DNA from: Bugula neritina | Lineage: Eukaryota; Bryozoa; Gymnolaemata; Cheilostomatida; Bugulidae | Direction of reading: 5' to 3' | NCBI GenBank assembly: GCA_964035545.1 | Contig: OZ037768.1 | Location: 15,128,175 to 15,192,174 of the forward strand | Length of the DNA stretch: 64,000 bases | Part shown: positions 13,677 through 27,954 of the stretch, in pieces | Position numbering within the stretch: the stretch's first letter is position 1 | Layout: every line of letters starts with the position of its first letter | Notes under the pieces: generated by a model | What the model was told of the DNA's origin: nothing | What the model saw: only the letters and a program-made list of their open reading frames with translations | Databases searched by the model: none | Program-made: the position numbers and the translations under genes

Positions 13677-14156
13677 GAAGTACACTGCAACATACTGAAA
13701 TACACTGCAACACACTAAATTATACTGTAATTTACAGAAATGTACTGCAACATACTGAAGTATACTGCAAGATACTGCAACATACTGAAATACACTGTAA
13801 CATACTGAAATACACTGCAACATACTGAAATATACTGCATGATACTGCAACATACTGATACACATTGTAAGATACTGAAATGCACTGCAACATACTAAAA
13901 TATACTGCATGATACTGCAACATACTCATACACATTGTAAGATACTGAAATACACTGCAACATACCGCAACATACTGCAACGTATTGAAATACACTGTAA
14001 CATATTGAAAAACACTGCAACACATTGAAATATACTGCAACATACTAAAACATACGGCAACATACTGAAATATACTGCGACACATTGAAATATAGTGCAA
14101 CATACTGAAATATGCTGTAGCATACTGAAATACACTGCAATACACTGAAGTATACT
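13677..14156. repeat. A-derived fragment linking arrays A and B
   Basis: These 480 bases follow the A unit from about 2999 to 3478 and include one palindrome (13725-13737). At 14157 the sequence jumps forward by about 180 bp of A to the GTAACAAATT unit, which is the start junction of every B unit. The fragment is best read as the residue of unequal exchange between an A-type and a B-type array. Confidence 0.8.
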
Positions 14157-14826
14157 GTAACAAATTGAAATACACTGCAACACACTGAAATATACTGAAA
14201 CATACCGATATATATGGTAACCTACTGAAATATGTTGCAAACCACTGAAACATACTGTATCATCCTGCAACATAATAAAATATACGGTAACATACTGAAA
14301 GATACTGCAACATACTGAAATACACTATGGAATACCGAAATATACTGCAACATACTGAAATATACTGCAAGATACTGCAAAATACTGAAATACATTGTAA
14401 GATACCTAAATACACTGCAACATACTGCAACATACTGCAACATATTGAAATACACTGTAACATATTGAAAAACACTGCAACACATTGAAATATACCGCAA
14501 CATACCGAAGTATATGGTAGCCTACTGAAATATACTGCGACATACTGAAATACACTGTAACATACTGAAATACACTGCAACATACTGAAATACACTGTAA
14601 CATATTAAAATACACTGCAACACACTGAAATATACTGAAACATACCGAAATATATGGTAACCCACTGAAATATGTTGCAAACCACTGAAATATACTGCAA
14701 CATACTGCAACATAATGAAGTATACTGCAACATACTGAAATATACTGCAAGATACTGCAACATACTGATACACATTGCAAGATACTGAAATACACTGCAA
14801 CACATTGAAATACACTGCAACACACT

Positions 14827-14936
14827 GAAGTATACTGTAATATACAGAAATGTACTGTAAAATACTGAAATATACTTCATTATCCTGAAAAATGCCTAAA
14901 AACATTGAAACATACTGATATAAACTGAAACATACT
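14827..14936. repeat. Divergent marker block M
   Basis: Eleven decamers here depart most from consensus, including TCATTATCCT, GAAAAATGCC and TAAAAACATT. The block recurs at 20865, 25315, 28625, 31135, 39980, 42657, 54107 and 63167 and is not seen in family A. Its spelling changes by family: B1 to B3 have GAAAAATGCC, B4 and B5 have GAAAAATACC, and C and E have lost one A. That makes it a useful lineage marker. Confidence 0.88.
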
Positions 14937-15486
14937 GAAATACACTGCAACACATTGGAATATACTGCAACATACCGAAATATATGGTAACCTACTGTAG
15001 TATGTTGCAAACTACTGAAATATACTGCAACATACTGCAACATATTGAAGTATTCTGCAACATACTGAAAAACGCTGTAACATATTGAAATACACTGCAA
15101 CACATTGAAATATTCCGCAACATACCGAAATATATGGTAACCTAATGAGATATACTGTAACACGTTGAAGTACACTGCAACATACTGAAATACACTGCAA
15201 CACACTAAATTATACTGTAATTTACAGAAATGTACTGCAACATACTGAAACATACGGCAACATACTGAAATATACTGCGACACATTGAAATATAGTGCAA
15301 CATACTGAAATATGCTGTAGCATCCTGAAATACATTGCAATACACTGAAGTATACTGTAATATACAGAAACGTACTGTAACATGCTGAAACATACGGCAA
15401 CATACTAAGACATACTGCAACATACCGAAAAATATGGTAACCTACTGAAATATGTTACAAACTACTGAAACATACTGCAACATATT

Positions 15487-15926
15487 ATAGCAACATAATG
15501 AAATATACTGCAACGTACTGAAATATACTGCAAGATACTGCAAAATACTGAAATACATTGTAAGATACCTAAATACACTGCAACATACTGCAACATACTG
15601 CAACATATTGAAATACACTGTAACATATTGAAAAACACTGCAACACATTGAAATATACCGCAACATACCGAAATATATGGTAGCCTACTGAAATATACTG
15701 CGACATACTGAAATACACTGTAACGTACTGAAATACAGTGCAACATACTGAAATACACTGTAACGTATTAAAATACACTGCAACACACTGAAATATACTG
15801 AAACATACCAAAATATATGGTAACCCACTGAAATATGTTGCAAACCACTGAAATATACTGCAACATACTGCAACATAATGAAATATACTGCAACATACTG
15901 AAATATACTGCAAGATACTGCAACAT
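15487..15926. repeat. Compensated register-shift segment in HOR B
   Basis: Three extra bases (ATA) follow GCAACATATT at 15487, moving the decamer phase by +3. About 430 bp later the unit GCAACAT (15920-15926) is three bases short and restores the phase. The pair recurs in B2 (21525 and 21958) and B3 (25975 and 26408). In B5 the insertion occurs alone at 32065. The insertion also creates a small inverted repeat, ATTAT and ATAAT around AGCAAC. Confidence 0.85.
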
Positions 15927-18900
15927 GAAATATTCCGCAACATACCGAAATATATGATAACCTAATGAGATATACTGTAACACGTTGAAGTACACTGCAA
16001 CATACTGAAATACACTGCAACACACTAAATTATACTGTAATTCACAGAAATGTACTGCAACATACTGAAATATACTGCAAGATACTGCAACATACTGAAA
16101 TACACTGTAACATACTGAAATACACTGCAACATACTGAAATATACTGCATGATACTGCAACATACTGATACACATTGTAAGATGCTGAAATGCACTGCAA
16201 CATAGTGAAATATACTGCATGATACTGCAACATACTCATACACATTGTAAGATACTGAAATACACTGCAACCTACCGCAACATACTGCAACGTATTGAAA
16301 TACACTGTAACATATTGAAAAACACTGCAACACATTGAAATATACTGCAACATACTAAAACATACGGCAACATACTGAAATATACTGCGACATATTGAAA
16401 TATAATGCAACATACTGAAATATGCTGTAGCATACTGACATACACCGCAATACACTGAAGTATACTGTAATATACAGAAACGTACTGTAACATACTGAAA
16501 CATACGTCAACATACTAAAATATACTGCGACACATTGAAATATACTGCAACATACTGAAATACACCGTAACATACTAAACTCCACTGCAACATTCTGAAA
16601 TACACTGTAACACATTGAAATACACTGCAACACAGTGAAATATACTGAAATACATTGTGAGATACGGAAACACGCTGCAACCTACTGCAAAATAATGAAA
16701 TATATGGTAACCTACTGAAATATGTTGAAAACTACTGAAATATACTGCAAAATTATGCAACATAATGAAAGATACTGCAATATACTGAAATAAACTGCAA
16801 GATACTGCAACATACTGAAATACACTGTAACATACTGAAATACACTGTAACAGATTGAAATACACTGCGACATACTGCAACATACTGAAAAACGCTGTAA
16901 AATATTGAAATACACTGCAACACATTGAAATATTCCGCAACATACCGAAATATATGGTAACCTAATGAGATATACTGTAACACGTTGAAGTACACTGCAA
17001 CATACTGAAATACACTGCAACACACTAAATTATACTGTAATTTACAGAAATGTACTGCAACATACTGGAATATACTGCAAGATACTGCAACATACTGAAA
17101 TACACTGTAACATACTGCAATACACTGCAACATACTGAAATATAGTGCATGATACTGCAACATACTGATACACATTGTAAGATACTGAAATGCACTGCAA
17201 CATACTGAAATATACTGCATGATACTGCAACATACTCATACACATTGTAAGATACTGAAATACACTGCAACATACCGCAACATACTGCAACGTATTGAAA
17301 TACACTGTAACATATTGAAAAACACTGCAACACATTGAAATATACTGCAACATACTGAAACATACGGCAACATACTGAATTATACTGCGACACATTGAAA
17401 TATAGTGCAACATACTGAAATATGCTGTAGCATACTGAAATACACTGCAATACACTGAAGTATACTGTAATATACAGAAACGTACTGTAACATACCGAAA
17501 CATACGGCAAGATACTAAAATATACTGCGACACATTGAAATATACTGCAACATACTGAAATACACCGTAATATACTGAAATACACTGCAACATACTGAAA
17601 TACACTGTAACATATTGAAATACACTGCAACACACTGAAATATCCTGAAACATACCGATATATATGGTAACCTACTGAAATATGTTGCAAACCACTGAAA
17701 CATACTGCATCATCCTGCAACAAAATGAAATATACGGTAACACTGAAGCATACTGCAATATACTGAAATATACTGTAACATACTAAGACATACTGCAACA
17801 TACCGAAAAATATGGTAACCTACTGAAATATGTTACAAACTACTGAAACATACTGCAACATACTGCAACATAATGAAAAACGCTGTAACATATTGAAAAA
17901 CACTGCAACACATTGAAATATACCGCAACATACCGAAATGTATGGTAACCTACTGAAATATGCTGTAACACATTGAAATATCCTGCAACACATTGAAATA
18001 TACTGCAACATACCGAAATATATGGTAACCTACTGAAATATGTTGCAAACGCCTAAAATATACTGCAACATACTGCAACATATTGAAGTATACTGCAACA
18101 TACTAAAATATACTGCAAGATACTGCAACATACTGATTTACACCGTAACATACTAAACTCCACTGCAACATTCTGAAATACACTGTAACACATTGAAATA
18201 CACTGCAACACAGTGAATTATACTGAAAGACATTGTGAGATACGGAAACACACTGCAACATACTGCAAAATAATGAAATATATGGTAACCTACTGAAATA
18301 TGTTGAAAACTACTGAAATATACTGCAACATTATGCAACATAATGAAAGATACTGCAATATACTGAACTAAACTGCAAGATACTGCAACATACTGAAATA
18401 CACTGTAACATACTGAAATACACTGTAACGGATTGAAATACACTGCGACATACTGCAACATACTGAAAAACGCTGTAACATATTGAAATACACTGCAACA
18501 CATTGAAATATTCCGCAACATACCGAAATATATGTTAACCTAATGAGATATACTGTAACACGTTGAAGTACACTGCAACATACTGAAATACACTGCAACA
18601 CACTAAATTATACTGTAATTCACAGAAATGTACTGCAACATACTGAAATATACTGCAAGATACTGCAACATACTGAAATACACTGTAACATACTGAAATA
18701 CACTGCAACATACTGAAATATACTGCATGATACTGCAACATACTGATACACATTGTAAGATGCTGAATTGCACTGCAACATAGTGAAATATACTGCATGA
18801 TACTGCAACATACTCATACACATTGTAAGATACTGAAATACACTGCAACATACCGCAACATACTGCAACGTATTGGAATACACTGTAACATATTGAAAAA

Positions 18901-20184
18901 CACTGCAACACATTGAAATATACTGCAACATACTAAAACATACGGCAACATACTGAAATATACTGCGACATATTGAAATATAACGCAACATACTGAAATA
19001 TGCTGTAGCATACTGAAATACACTGCAATACACTGAACTATACTGTAATATACAGAAACGTACTGTAACATACTGAAACATACGTCAACATACTAAAATA
19101 TACTGCGACACATTGAAATATACTGCAACATACTGAAATACACCGTAACATACTAAACTCCACTGCAACATTCTGAAATACACTGTAACACATTGAAATA
19201 CACTGCAACACAGTGAATTATACTGAAATACATTGTGAGATACGAAAACACGCTGCAACATACTGCAAAATAATGAAATATATGGTAACCTACTGAAATA
19301 TGTTGAAAACTACTGAATTATACTGCAAAATTATGCAACATAATGAAAGATACTGCAATATACTGAAATAAACTGCAAGATACTGCAACATACTGAAATA
19401 CACTGTAACATACTGAAATACACTGTAACAGATTGAAATACACTGCGACATACTGCAACATACTGAAAAACGCTGTAACATATTGAAATACACTGCAACA
19501 CATTGAAATATTCCGCAACATACCGAAATATATGGTAACCTAATGAGATATACTGTAACACGTTGAAGTACACTGCAACATACTGAAATACACTGCAACA
19601 CACTAAATTATACTGTAATTCACAGAAATGTACTGCAACATACTGAAATATACTGCAAGATACTGCAACATACTGAAATACACTGTAACATACTGAAATA
19701 CACAGCAACATACTGAAATATACTGCATGATACTGCAACATACTGATACACATTGTAAGATACTGAAATGCACTGCAACATAGTGAAATATACTGCATGA
19801 TACTGCAACATACTCATACACATTGTAAGATACTGAAATACACTGCAACATACCGCAACATACTGCAACGTATTGAAATACACTGTAACATATTGAAAAA
19901 CACTGCAACACATTGAAATATACTGCAACATACTGAAACATACGGCAACATACTGAAATATACTGCGACACATTGAAATATAGTGCAACATACTGAAATA
20001 TGCTGTAGCATACTGAAATACACTGCAATACACTGAAGTAAACTGTAATATACAGAAACGTACTGTAACATACTGAAACATACGGCAACATACTGAAATA
20101 TACTGCGACACATTGAAATATAGTGCAACATACTGAAATATGCTGTAGCATACTGAAATACACTGCAATACACTGAAGTATACT

Positions 20185-23100
20185 GTAACAAATTGAAATA
20201 CACTGCAACACACTGAAATATACTGAAACATACCGATATATATGGTAACCTACTGAAATATGTTGCAAACCACTGAAACATACTGTATCATCCTGCAACA
20301 TAATGAAATATACGGTAACATACTGAAAGATACTGCAACATACTGAAATACACTATGGAATACCGAAATATACTGCAACATACTGAAATATACTGCAAGA
20401 TACTGCAAGATACTGCAAAATACTGAAATACATTGTAAGATACCTAAATACACTGCAACATACTGCAACATACTGCAACATATTGAAATACACTGTAACA
20501 TATTGAAAAACACTGCAACACATTGAAATATACCGCAACATACCGAAGTATATGGTAGCCTACTGAAATATACTGCGACATACTGAAATACACTGTTAAA
20601 TACTGAAATACACTGCAACATACTGAAATACACTGTAACATATTAAAATACACTGCAACACACTGAAATATACTGAAACATACCGAAATATATGGTAACC
20701 CACTGAAATATGTTGCAAACCACTGAAATATACTGCAACATACTGCAACATAATGAAGTATACTGCAACATACTGAAATATACTGCAAGATACTGCAACA
20801 TACTGATACACATTGCAAGATACTGAAATACACTGCAACACATTGAAATACACTGCAACACACTGAAGTATACTGTAATATACAGAAATGTACTGTAAAA
20901 TACTGAAATATACTTCATTATCCTGAAAAATGCCTAAAAACATTGAAACATACTGATATAAACTGAAACATACTGAATTACACTGCAACACATTGGAATA
21001 TACTGCAACATACCGAAATATATGGTAACCTACTGTAGTATGTTGCAAACTACTGAAATATACTGCAACATACTGCAACATATTGAAGTATTCTGCAACA
21101 TACTGAAAAACGCTGTAACATATTGAAATACACTGCAACACATTGAAATATTCCGCAACATACCGAAATATATGGTAACCTAATGAGATATACTGTAACA
21201 CGTTGAAGTACACTGCAACATACTGAAATACACTGCAACACACTAAATTATACTGTAATTTACAGAAATGTACTGCAACATACTGAAACATACGGCAACA
21301 TACTGAAATATACTGCGACACATTGAAATATAGTGCAACATACTGAAATATGCTGTAGCATCCTGAAATACATTGCAATACACTGAAGTATACTGTAATA
21401 TACAGAAACGTACTGTAACATGCTGAAACATACGGCAACATACTAAGACATACTGCAACATACCGAAAAATATGGTAACCTACTGAAATATGTTACAAAC
21501 TACTGAAACATACTGCAACATATTATAGCAACATAATGAAATATACTGCAACGTACTGAAATATACTGCAAGATACTGCAAAATACTGAAATACATTGTA
21601 AGATACCTAAATACACTGCAACATACTGCAACATACTGCAACATATTGAAATACACTGTAACATATTGAAAAACACTGCAACACATTGAAATATACCGCA
21701 ACATACCGAAGTATATGGTAGCCTACTGAAATATACTGCGACATACTGAAATACACTGTAACGTACTGAAATACAGTGCAACATACTGAAATACACTGTA
21801 ACGTATTAAAATACACTGCAACACACTGAAATATACTGAAACATACCAAAATATATGGTAACCCACTGAAATATGTTGCAAACCACTGAAATACACTGCA
21901 ACCTACTGCAACATAATGAAATATACTGCAACATACTGAAATATACTGCAAGATACTGCAACATGAAATATTCCGCAACATACCGAAATATATGATAACC
22001 TAATGAGATATACTGTAACACGTTGAAGTACACTGCAACATACTGAAATACACTGCAACACACTAAATTATACTGTAATTCACAGAAATGTACTGCAACA
22101 TACCGAAATATACTGCAAGATACTGCAACATACTGAAATACACTGTAACATACTGAAATACACTGCAACATACTGAAATATACTGCATGATACTGCAACA
22201 TACTGATACACATTGTAAGATGCTGAAATGCACTGCAACATAGTGAAATATACTGCATGATACTGCAACATACTCATACACATTGTAAGATACTGAAATA
22301 CACTGCAACCTACCGCAACATACTGCAACAGATTGAAATACACTGTAACATATTGAAAAACACTGCAACACATTGAAATATACTGCAACATACTAAAACA
22401 TACGGCAACATACTGAAATATACTGCGACATATTGAAATATAATGCAACATACTGAAATATGCTGTAGCATACTGACATACACCGCAATACACTGAAGTA
22501 TACTGTAATATACAGAAATGTACTGTAACATACTGAAACATACGTCAACATACTAAAATATACTGCGACACATTGAAATATACTGCAACATACTAAAATA
22601 CACCGTAACATACTAAACTCCACTGCAACATTCTGAAATACACTGTAACACATTGAAATACACTGCAACACAGTGAATTATACTGAAATACATTGTGAGA
22701 TACGGAAACACGCTGCAACCTACTGCAAAATAATGAAATATATGGTAACCTACTGAAATATGTTGAAAACTACTGAAATATACTGCAAAATTATGCAACA
22801 TAATGAAAGATACTGCAATATACTGAAATAAACTGCAAGATACTGCAACATACTGAAATACACTGTAACATACTGAAATACACTGTAACAGATTGAAATA
22901 CACTGCGACATACTGCAACATACTGAAAAACGCTGTAAAATATTGAAATACACTGCAACACATTGAAATAATCCGCAACATACCGAAATATATGGTAACC
23001 TAATGAGATATACTGTAACACGTTGAAGTACACTGCAACATACTGAAATACACTGCAACACACTAAATTATACTGTAATTTACAGAAATGTACTGCAACA

Positions 23101-24644
23101 TACTGGAATATACTGCAAGATACTGCAACATACTGAAATACACTGTAACATACTGCAATACACTGCAACATACTGAAATATACTGCATGATACTGCAACA
23201 TACTGATACACATTGTAAGATACTGAAATGCACTGCAACATACTGAAATATACTGCATGATACTGCAACATACTCATACACATTGTAAGATACTGAAATA
23301 CACTGCAACATACCGCAACATACTGCAACGTATTGAAATACACTGTAACATATTGAAAAACACTGCAACACATTGAAATATACTGCAACATACTAAAACA
23401 TACGGCAACATACTGAAATATACTGCGACATATTGAAATATAACGCAACATACTGAAATATGCTGTAGCATACTGAAATACACTGCAATACACTGAACTA
23501 TACTGTAATATACAGAAACGTACTGTAACATACTGAAACATACGTCAACATACTAAAATATACTGCGACACATTGAAATATACTGCAACATACTGAAATA
23601 CACCGTAACATACTAAACTCCACTGCAACATTCTGAAATACACTGTAACACATTGAAATACACTGCAACACAGTGAATTATACTGAAATACATTGTGAGA
23701 TACAAAAACACGCTGCAACATACTGCAAAATAATGAAATATATGGTAACCTACTGAAATATGTTGAAAACTACTGAATTATACTGCAAAATTATGCAACA
23801 TAATGAAAGATACTGCAATATACTGAAATAAACTGCAAGATACTGCAACATACTGAAATACACTGTAACATACTGAAATACACTGTAACAGATTGAAATA
23901 CACTGCGACATACTGCAACATACTGAAAAACGCTGTAACATATTGAAATACACTGCAACACATTGAAATATTCCGCAACATACCGAAATATATGGTAACC
24001 TAATGAGATATACTGTAACACGTTGAAGTACACTGCAACATACTGAAATACACTGCAACACACTAAATTATACTGTAATTCACAGAAATGTACTGCAACA
24101 TACTGAAATATACTGCAAGATACTGCAACATACTGAAATACACTGTAACATACTGAAATACACAGCAACATACTGAAATATACTGCATGATACTGCAACA
24201 TACTGATACACATTGTAAGATACTGAAATGCACTGCAACATAGTGAAATATACTGCATGATACTGCAACATACTCATACACATTGTAAGATACTGAAATA
24301 CACTGCAACATACCGCAACATACTGCAACGTATTGAAATACACTGTAACATATTGAAAAACACTGCAACACATTGAAATATACTGCAACATACTGAAACA
24401 TACGGCAACATACTGAAATATACTGCGACACATTGAAATATAGTGCAACATACTGAAATATGCTGTAGCATACTGAAATACACTGCAATACACTGAAGTA
24501 AACTGTAATATACAGAAACGTACTGTAACATACTGAAACATACGGCAACATACTGAAATATACTGCGACACATTGAAATATAGTGCAACATACTGAAATA
24601 TGCTGTAGCATACTGAAATACACTGCAATACACTGAAGTATACT
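20185..24644. repeat. Family B HOR copy B2 (4460 bp)
   Basis: It matches B1 at an offset of 6028, then 6038 after a 10-bp unit gain near 20401-20410, up to roughly 23350. It then matches B1 at an offset of 4460, so 1578 bp of B1 (about 17312 to 18890) are missing. Shared private variants such as TACTGGAATA and TACTGCAATA near 23101-23160 support the first alignment. TAACGCAACA near 23441 supports the second. Confidence 0.9.
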
Positions 24645-27600
24645 GTAACAAATTGAAATACACTGCAACACACTGAAATATACTGAAACATACCGATATA
24701 TATGGTAACCTACTGAAATATGTTGCAAACCACTGAAACATACTGTATCATCCTGCAACATAATGAAATATACGGTAACATACTGAAAGATACTGCAACA
24801 TACTGAAATACACTATGGAATACCGAAATATACTGCAACATACTGAAATATACTGCAAGATACTGCAAAATACTGAAATACATTGTAAGATACCTAAATA
24901 CACTGCAACATACTGCAACATACTGCAACATATTGAAATACACTGTAACATATTGAAAAACACTGCAACACATTGAAATATACCGCAACATACCGAAGTA
25001 TATGGTAGCCTACTGAAATATACTGCGACATACTGAAATACACTGTAACATACTGAAATACACTGCAACATACTGAAATACACTGTAACATATTAAAATA
25101 CACTGCAACACACTGAAATATACTGAAACATACCGAAATATATGGTAACCCACTAAAATATGTTGCAAACCACTGAAATATACTGCAACATACTGCAACA
25201 TAATGAAGTATACTGCAACATACTGAAATATACTGCAAGATACTGCAACATACTGATACACATTGCAAGATACTGAAATACACTGCAACACATTGAAATA
25301 CACTGCAACACACTGAAGTATACTGTAATATACAGAAATGTACTGTAAAATACTGAAATATACTTCATTATCCTGAAAAATGCCTAAAAACATTGAAACA
25401 TACTGATATAAACTGAAACATACTGAAATACACTGCAACACATTGGAATATACTGCAACATACCGAAATATATGGTAACCTACTGTAGTATGTTGCAAAC
25501 TACTGAAATATACTGCAACATACTGCAACATATTGAAGTATTCTGCAACATACTGAAAAACGCTGTAACATATTGAAATACACTGCAACACATTGAAATA
25601 TTCCGCAACATACCGAAATATATGGTAACCTAATGAGATATACTGTAACACGTTGAAGTACACTGCAACATACTGAAATACACTGCAACACACTAAATTA
25701 TACTGTAATTTACAGAAATGTACTGCAACATACTGAAACATACGGCAACATACTGAAATATACCGCGACACATTGAAATATATTGCAACATACTGAAATA
25801 TGCTGTAGCATCCTGAAATACATTGCAATACACTGAAGTATACTGTAATATACAGAAACGTACTGTAACATGCTGAAACATACGGCAACATACTAAGACA
25901 TACTGCAACATACCGAAAAATATGGTAACCTACTGAAATATGTTACAAACTACTGAAACATACTGCAACATATTATAGCAACATAATGAAATATACTGCA
26001 ACGTACTGAAATATACTGCAAGATACTGCAAAATACTGAAATACATTGTAAGATACCTAAATACACTGCAACATACTGCAACATACTGCAACATATTGAA
26101 ATACACTGTAACATATTGAAAAACACTGCAACACATTGAAATATACCGCAACATACCGAAGTATATGGTAGCCTACTGAAATATACTGCGACATACTGAA
26201 ATACACTGTAACGTACTGAAATACAGTGCAACATACTGAAATACACTGTAACGTATTAAAATACACTGCAACACACTGAAATATACTGAAACATACCAAA
26301 ATATATGGTAACCCACTGAAATATGTTGCAAACCACTGAAATATACTGCAACATACTGCAACATAATGAAATATACTGCAACATACTGAAATATACTGCA
26401 AGATACTGCAACATGAAATATTCCGCAACATACCGAAATATATGATAACCTAATGAGATATACTGTAACACGTTGAAGTACACTGCAACATACTGAAATA
26501 CACTGCAACACACTAAATTATACTGTAATTCACAGAAATGTACTGCAACATACTGAAATATACTGCAAGATACTGCAACATACTGAAATACACTGTAACA
26601 TACTGAAATACACTGCAACATACTGAAATATACTGCATGATACTGCAACATACTGATACACATTGTAAGATGCTGAAATGCACTGCAACATAGTGAAATA
26701 TACTGCATGATACTGCAACATACTCATACACATTGTAAGATACTGAAATACACTGCAACCTACCGCAACATACTGCAACGTATTGAAATACACTGTAACA
26801 TATTGAAAAACACTGCAACACATTGAAATATACTGCAACATACTAAAACATACGGCAACATACTGAAATATACTGCGACATATTGAAATATAATGCAACA
26901 TACTGAAATATGCTGTAGCATACTGACATACACCGCAATACACTGAAGTATACTGTAATATACAGAAACGTACTGTAACATACTGAAACATACGTCAACA
27001 TACTAAAATATACTGCGACACATTGAAATATACTGCAACATACTGAAATACACCGTAACATACTAAACTCCACTGCAACATTCTGAAATACACTGTAACA
27101 CATTGAAATACACTGCAACACAGTGAATTATACTGAAATACATTGTGAGATACGGAAACACGCTGCAACCTACTGCAAAATAATGAAATATATGGTAACC
27201 TACTGAAATATGTTGAAAACTACTGAAATATACTGCAAAATTATGCAACATAATGAAAGATACTGCAATATACTGAAATAAACTGCAAGATACTGCAACA
27301 TACTGAAATACACTGTAACATACTGAAATACACTGTAACAGATTGAAATACACTGCGACATACTGCAACATACTGAAAAACGCTGTAAAATATTGAAATA
27401 CACTGCAACACATTGAAATATTCCGCAACATACCGAAATATATGGTAACCTAATGAGATATACTGTAACACGTTGAAGTACACTGCAACATACTGAAATA
27501 CACTGCAACACACTAAATTATACTGTAATTTACAGAAATGTACTGCAACATACTGGAATATACTGCAAGATACTGCAACATACTGAAATACACTGTAACA

Positions 27601-27954
27601 TACTGCAATACACTGCAACATACTGAAATATACTGCATGATACTGCAACATACTGATACACATTGTAAGATACTGAAATGCACTGCAACATACTGAAATA
27701 TACTGCATGATACTGCAACATACTCATACACATTGTAAGATACTGAAATACACTGCAACATACCGCAACATACTGCAACGTATTGAAATACACTGTAACA
27801 TATTGAAAAACACTGCAACACATTGAAATATACTGCAACATACTGAAACATACGGCAACATACTGAATTATACTGCGACACATTGAAATATAGTGCAACA
27901 TACTGAAATATGCTGTAGCATACTGAAATACACTGCAATACACTGAAGTATACT
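24645..27954. repeat. Family B HOR copy B3 (3310 bp)
   Basis: It follows B1 at an offset of 10478 to 10488 along its full length, including the private GAATTATACT near 27865. It ends at the equivalent of B1 position about 17467, where the next unit begins. It therefore lacks the last 2718 bp of B1. The +3/−3 pair is retained. Confidence 0.9.

Larger units (their letters stand above)
14157..20184. repeat. Family B HOR copy B1 (6028 bp, longest form)
   Basis: It starts at the GTAACAAATT unit, which recurs at 20185, 24645, 27955 and 30465. It contains a 3-bp insertion at 15487 (ATTATAGCAA context), a 7-mer at 15920 that restores the register, and an 8-mer at 17737. The net shift of −2 fits the length. 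Internal tracts at about 17.0-18.6 kb and 18.6-20.2 kb are related at an offset near 1578 bp, and that is the interval lost from B2. Confidence 0.9.

Noticed and set aside
14827-14936. Insertion of a foreign element at block M
   Set aside because: Although divergent, it is still made of eleven units in the same 10-bp register, with no terminal repeats or target-site duplication. It is a diverged satellite stretch.
15477-15505. Terminal inverted repeat or hairpin around the ATA insertion
   Set aside because: The ATTAT/ATAAT arms are only 5 bp and arise from a 3-bp insertion next to ordinary units. There is no second partner or element between arms.
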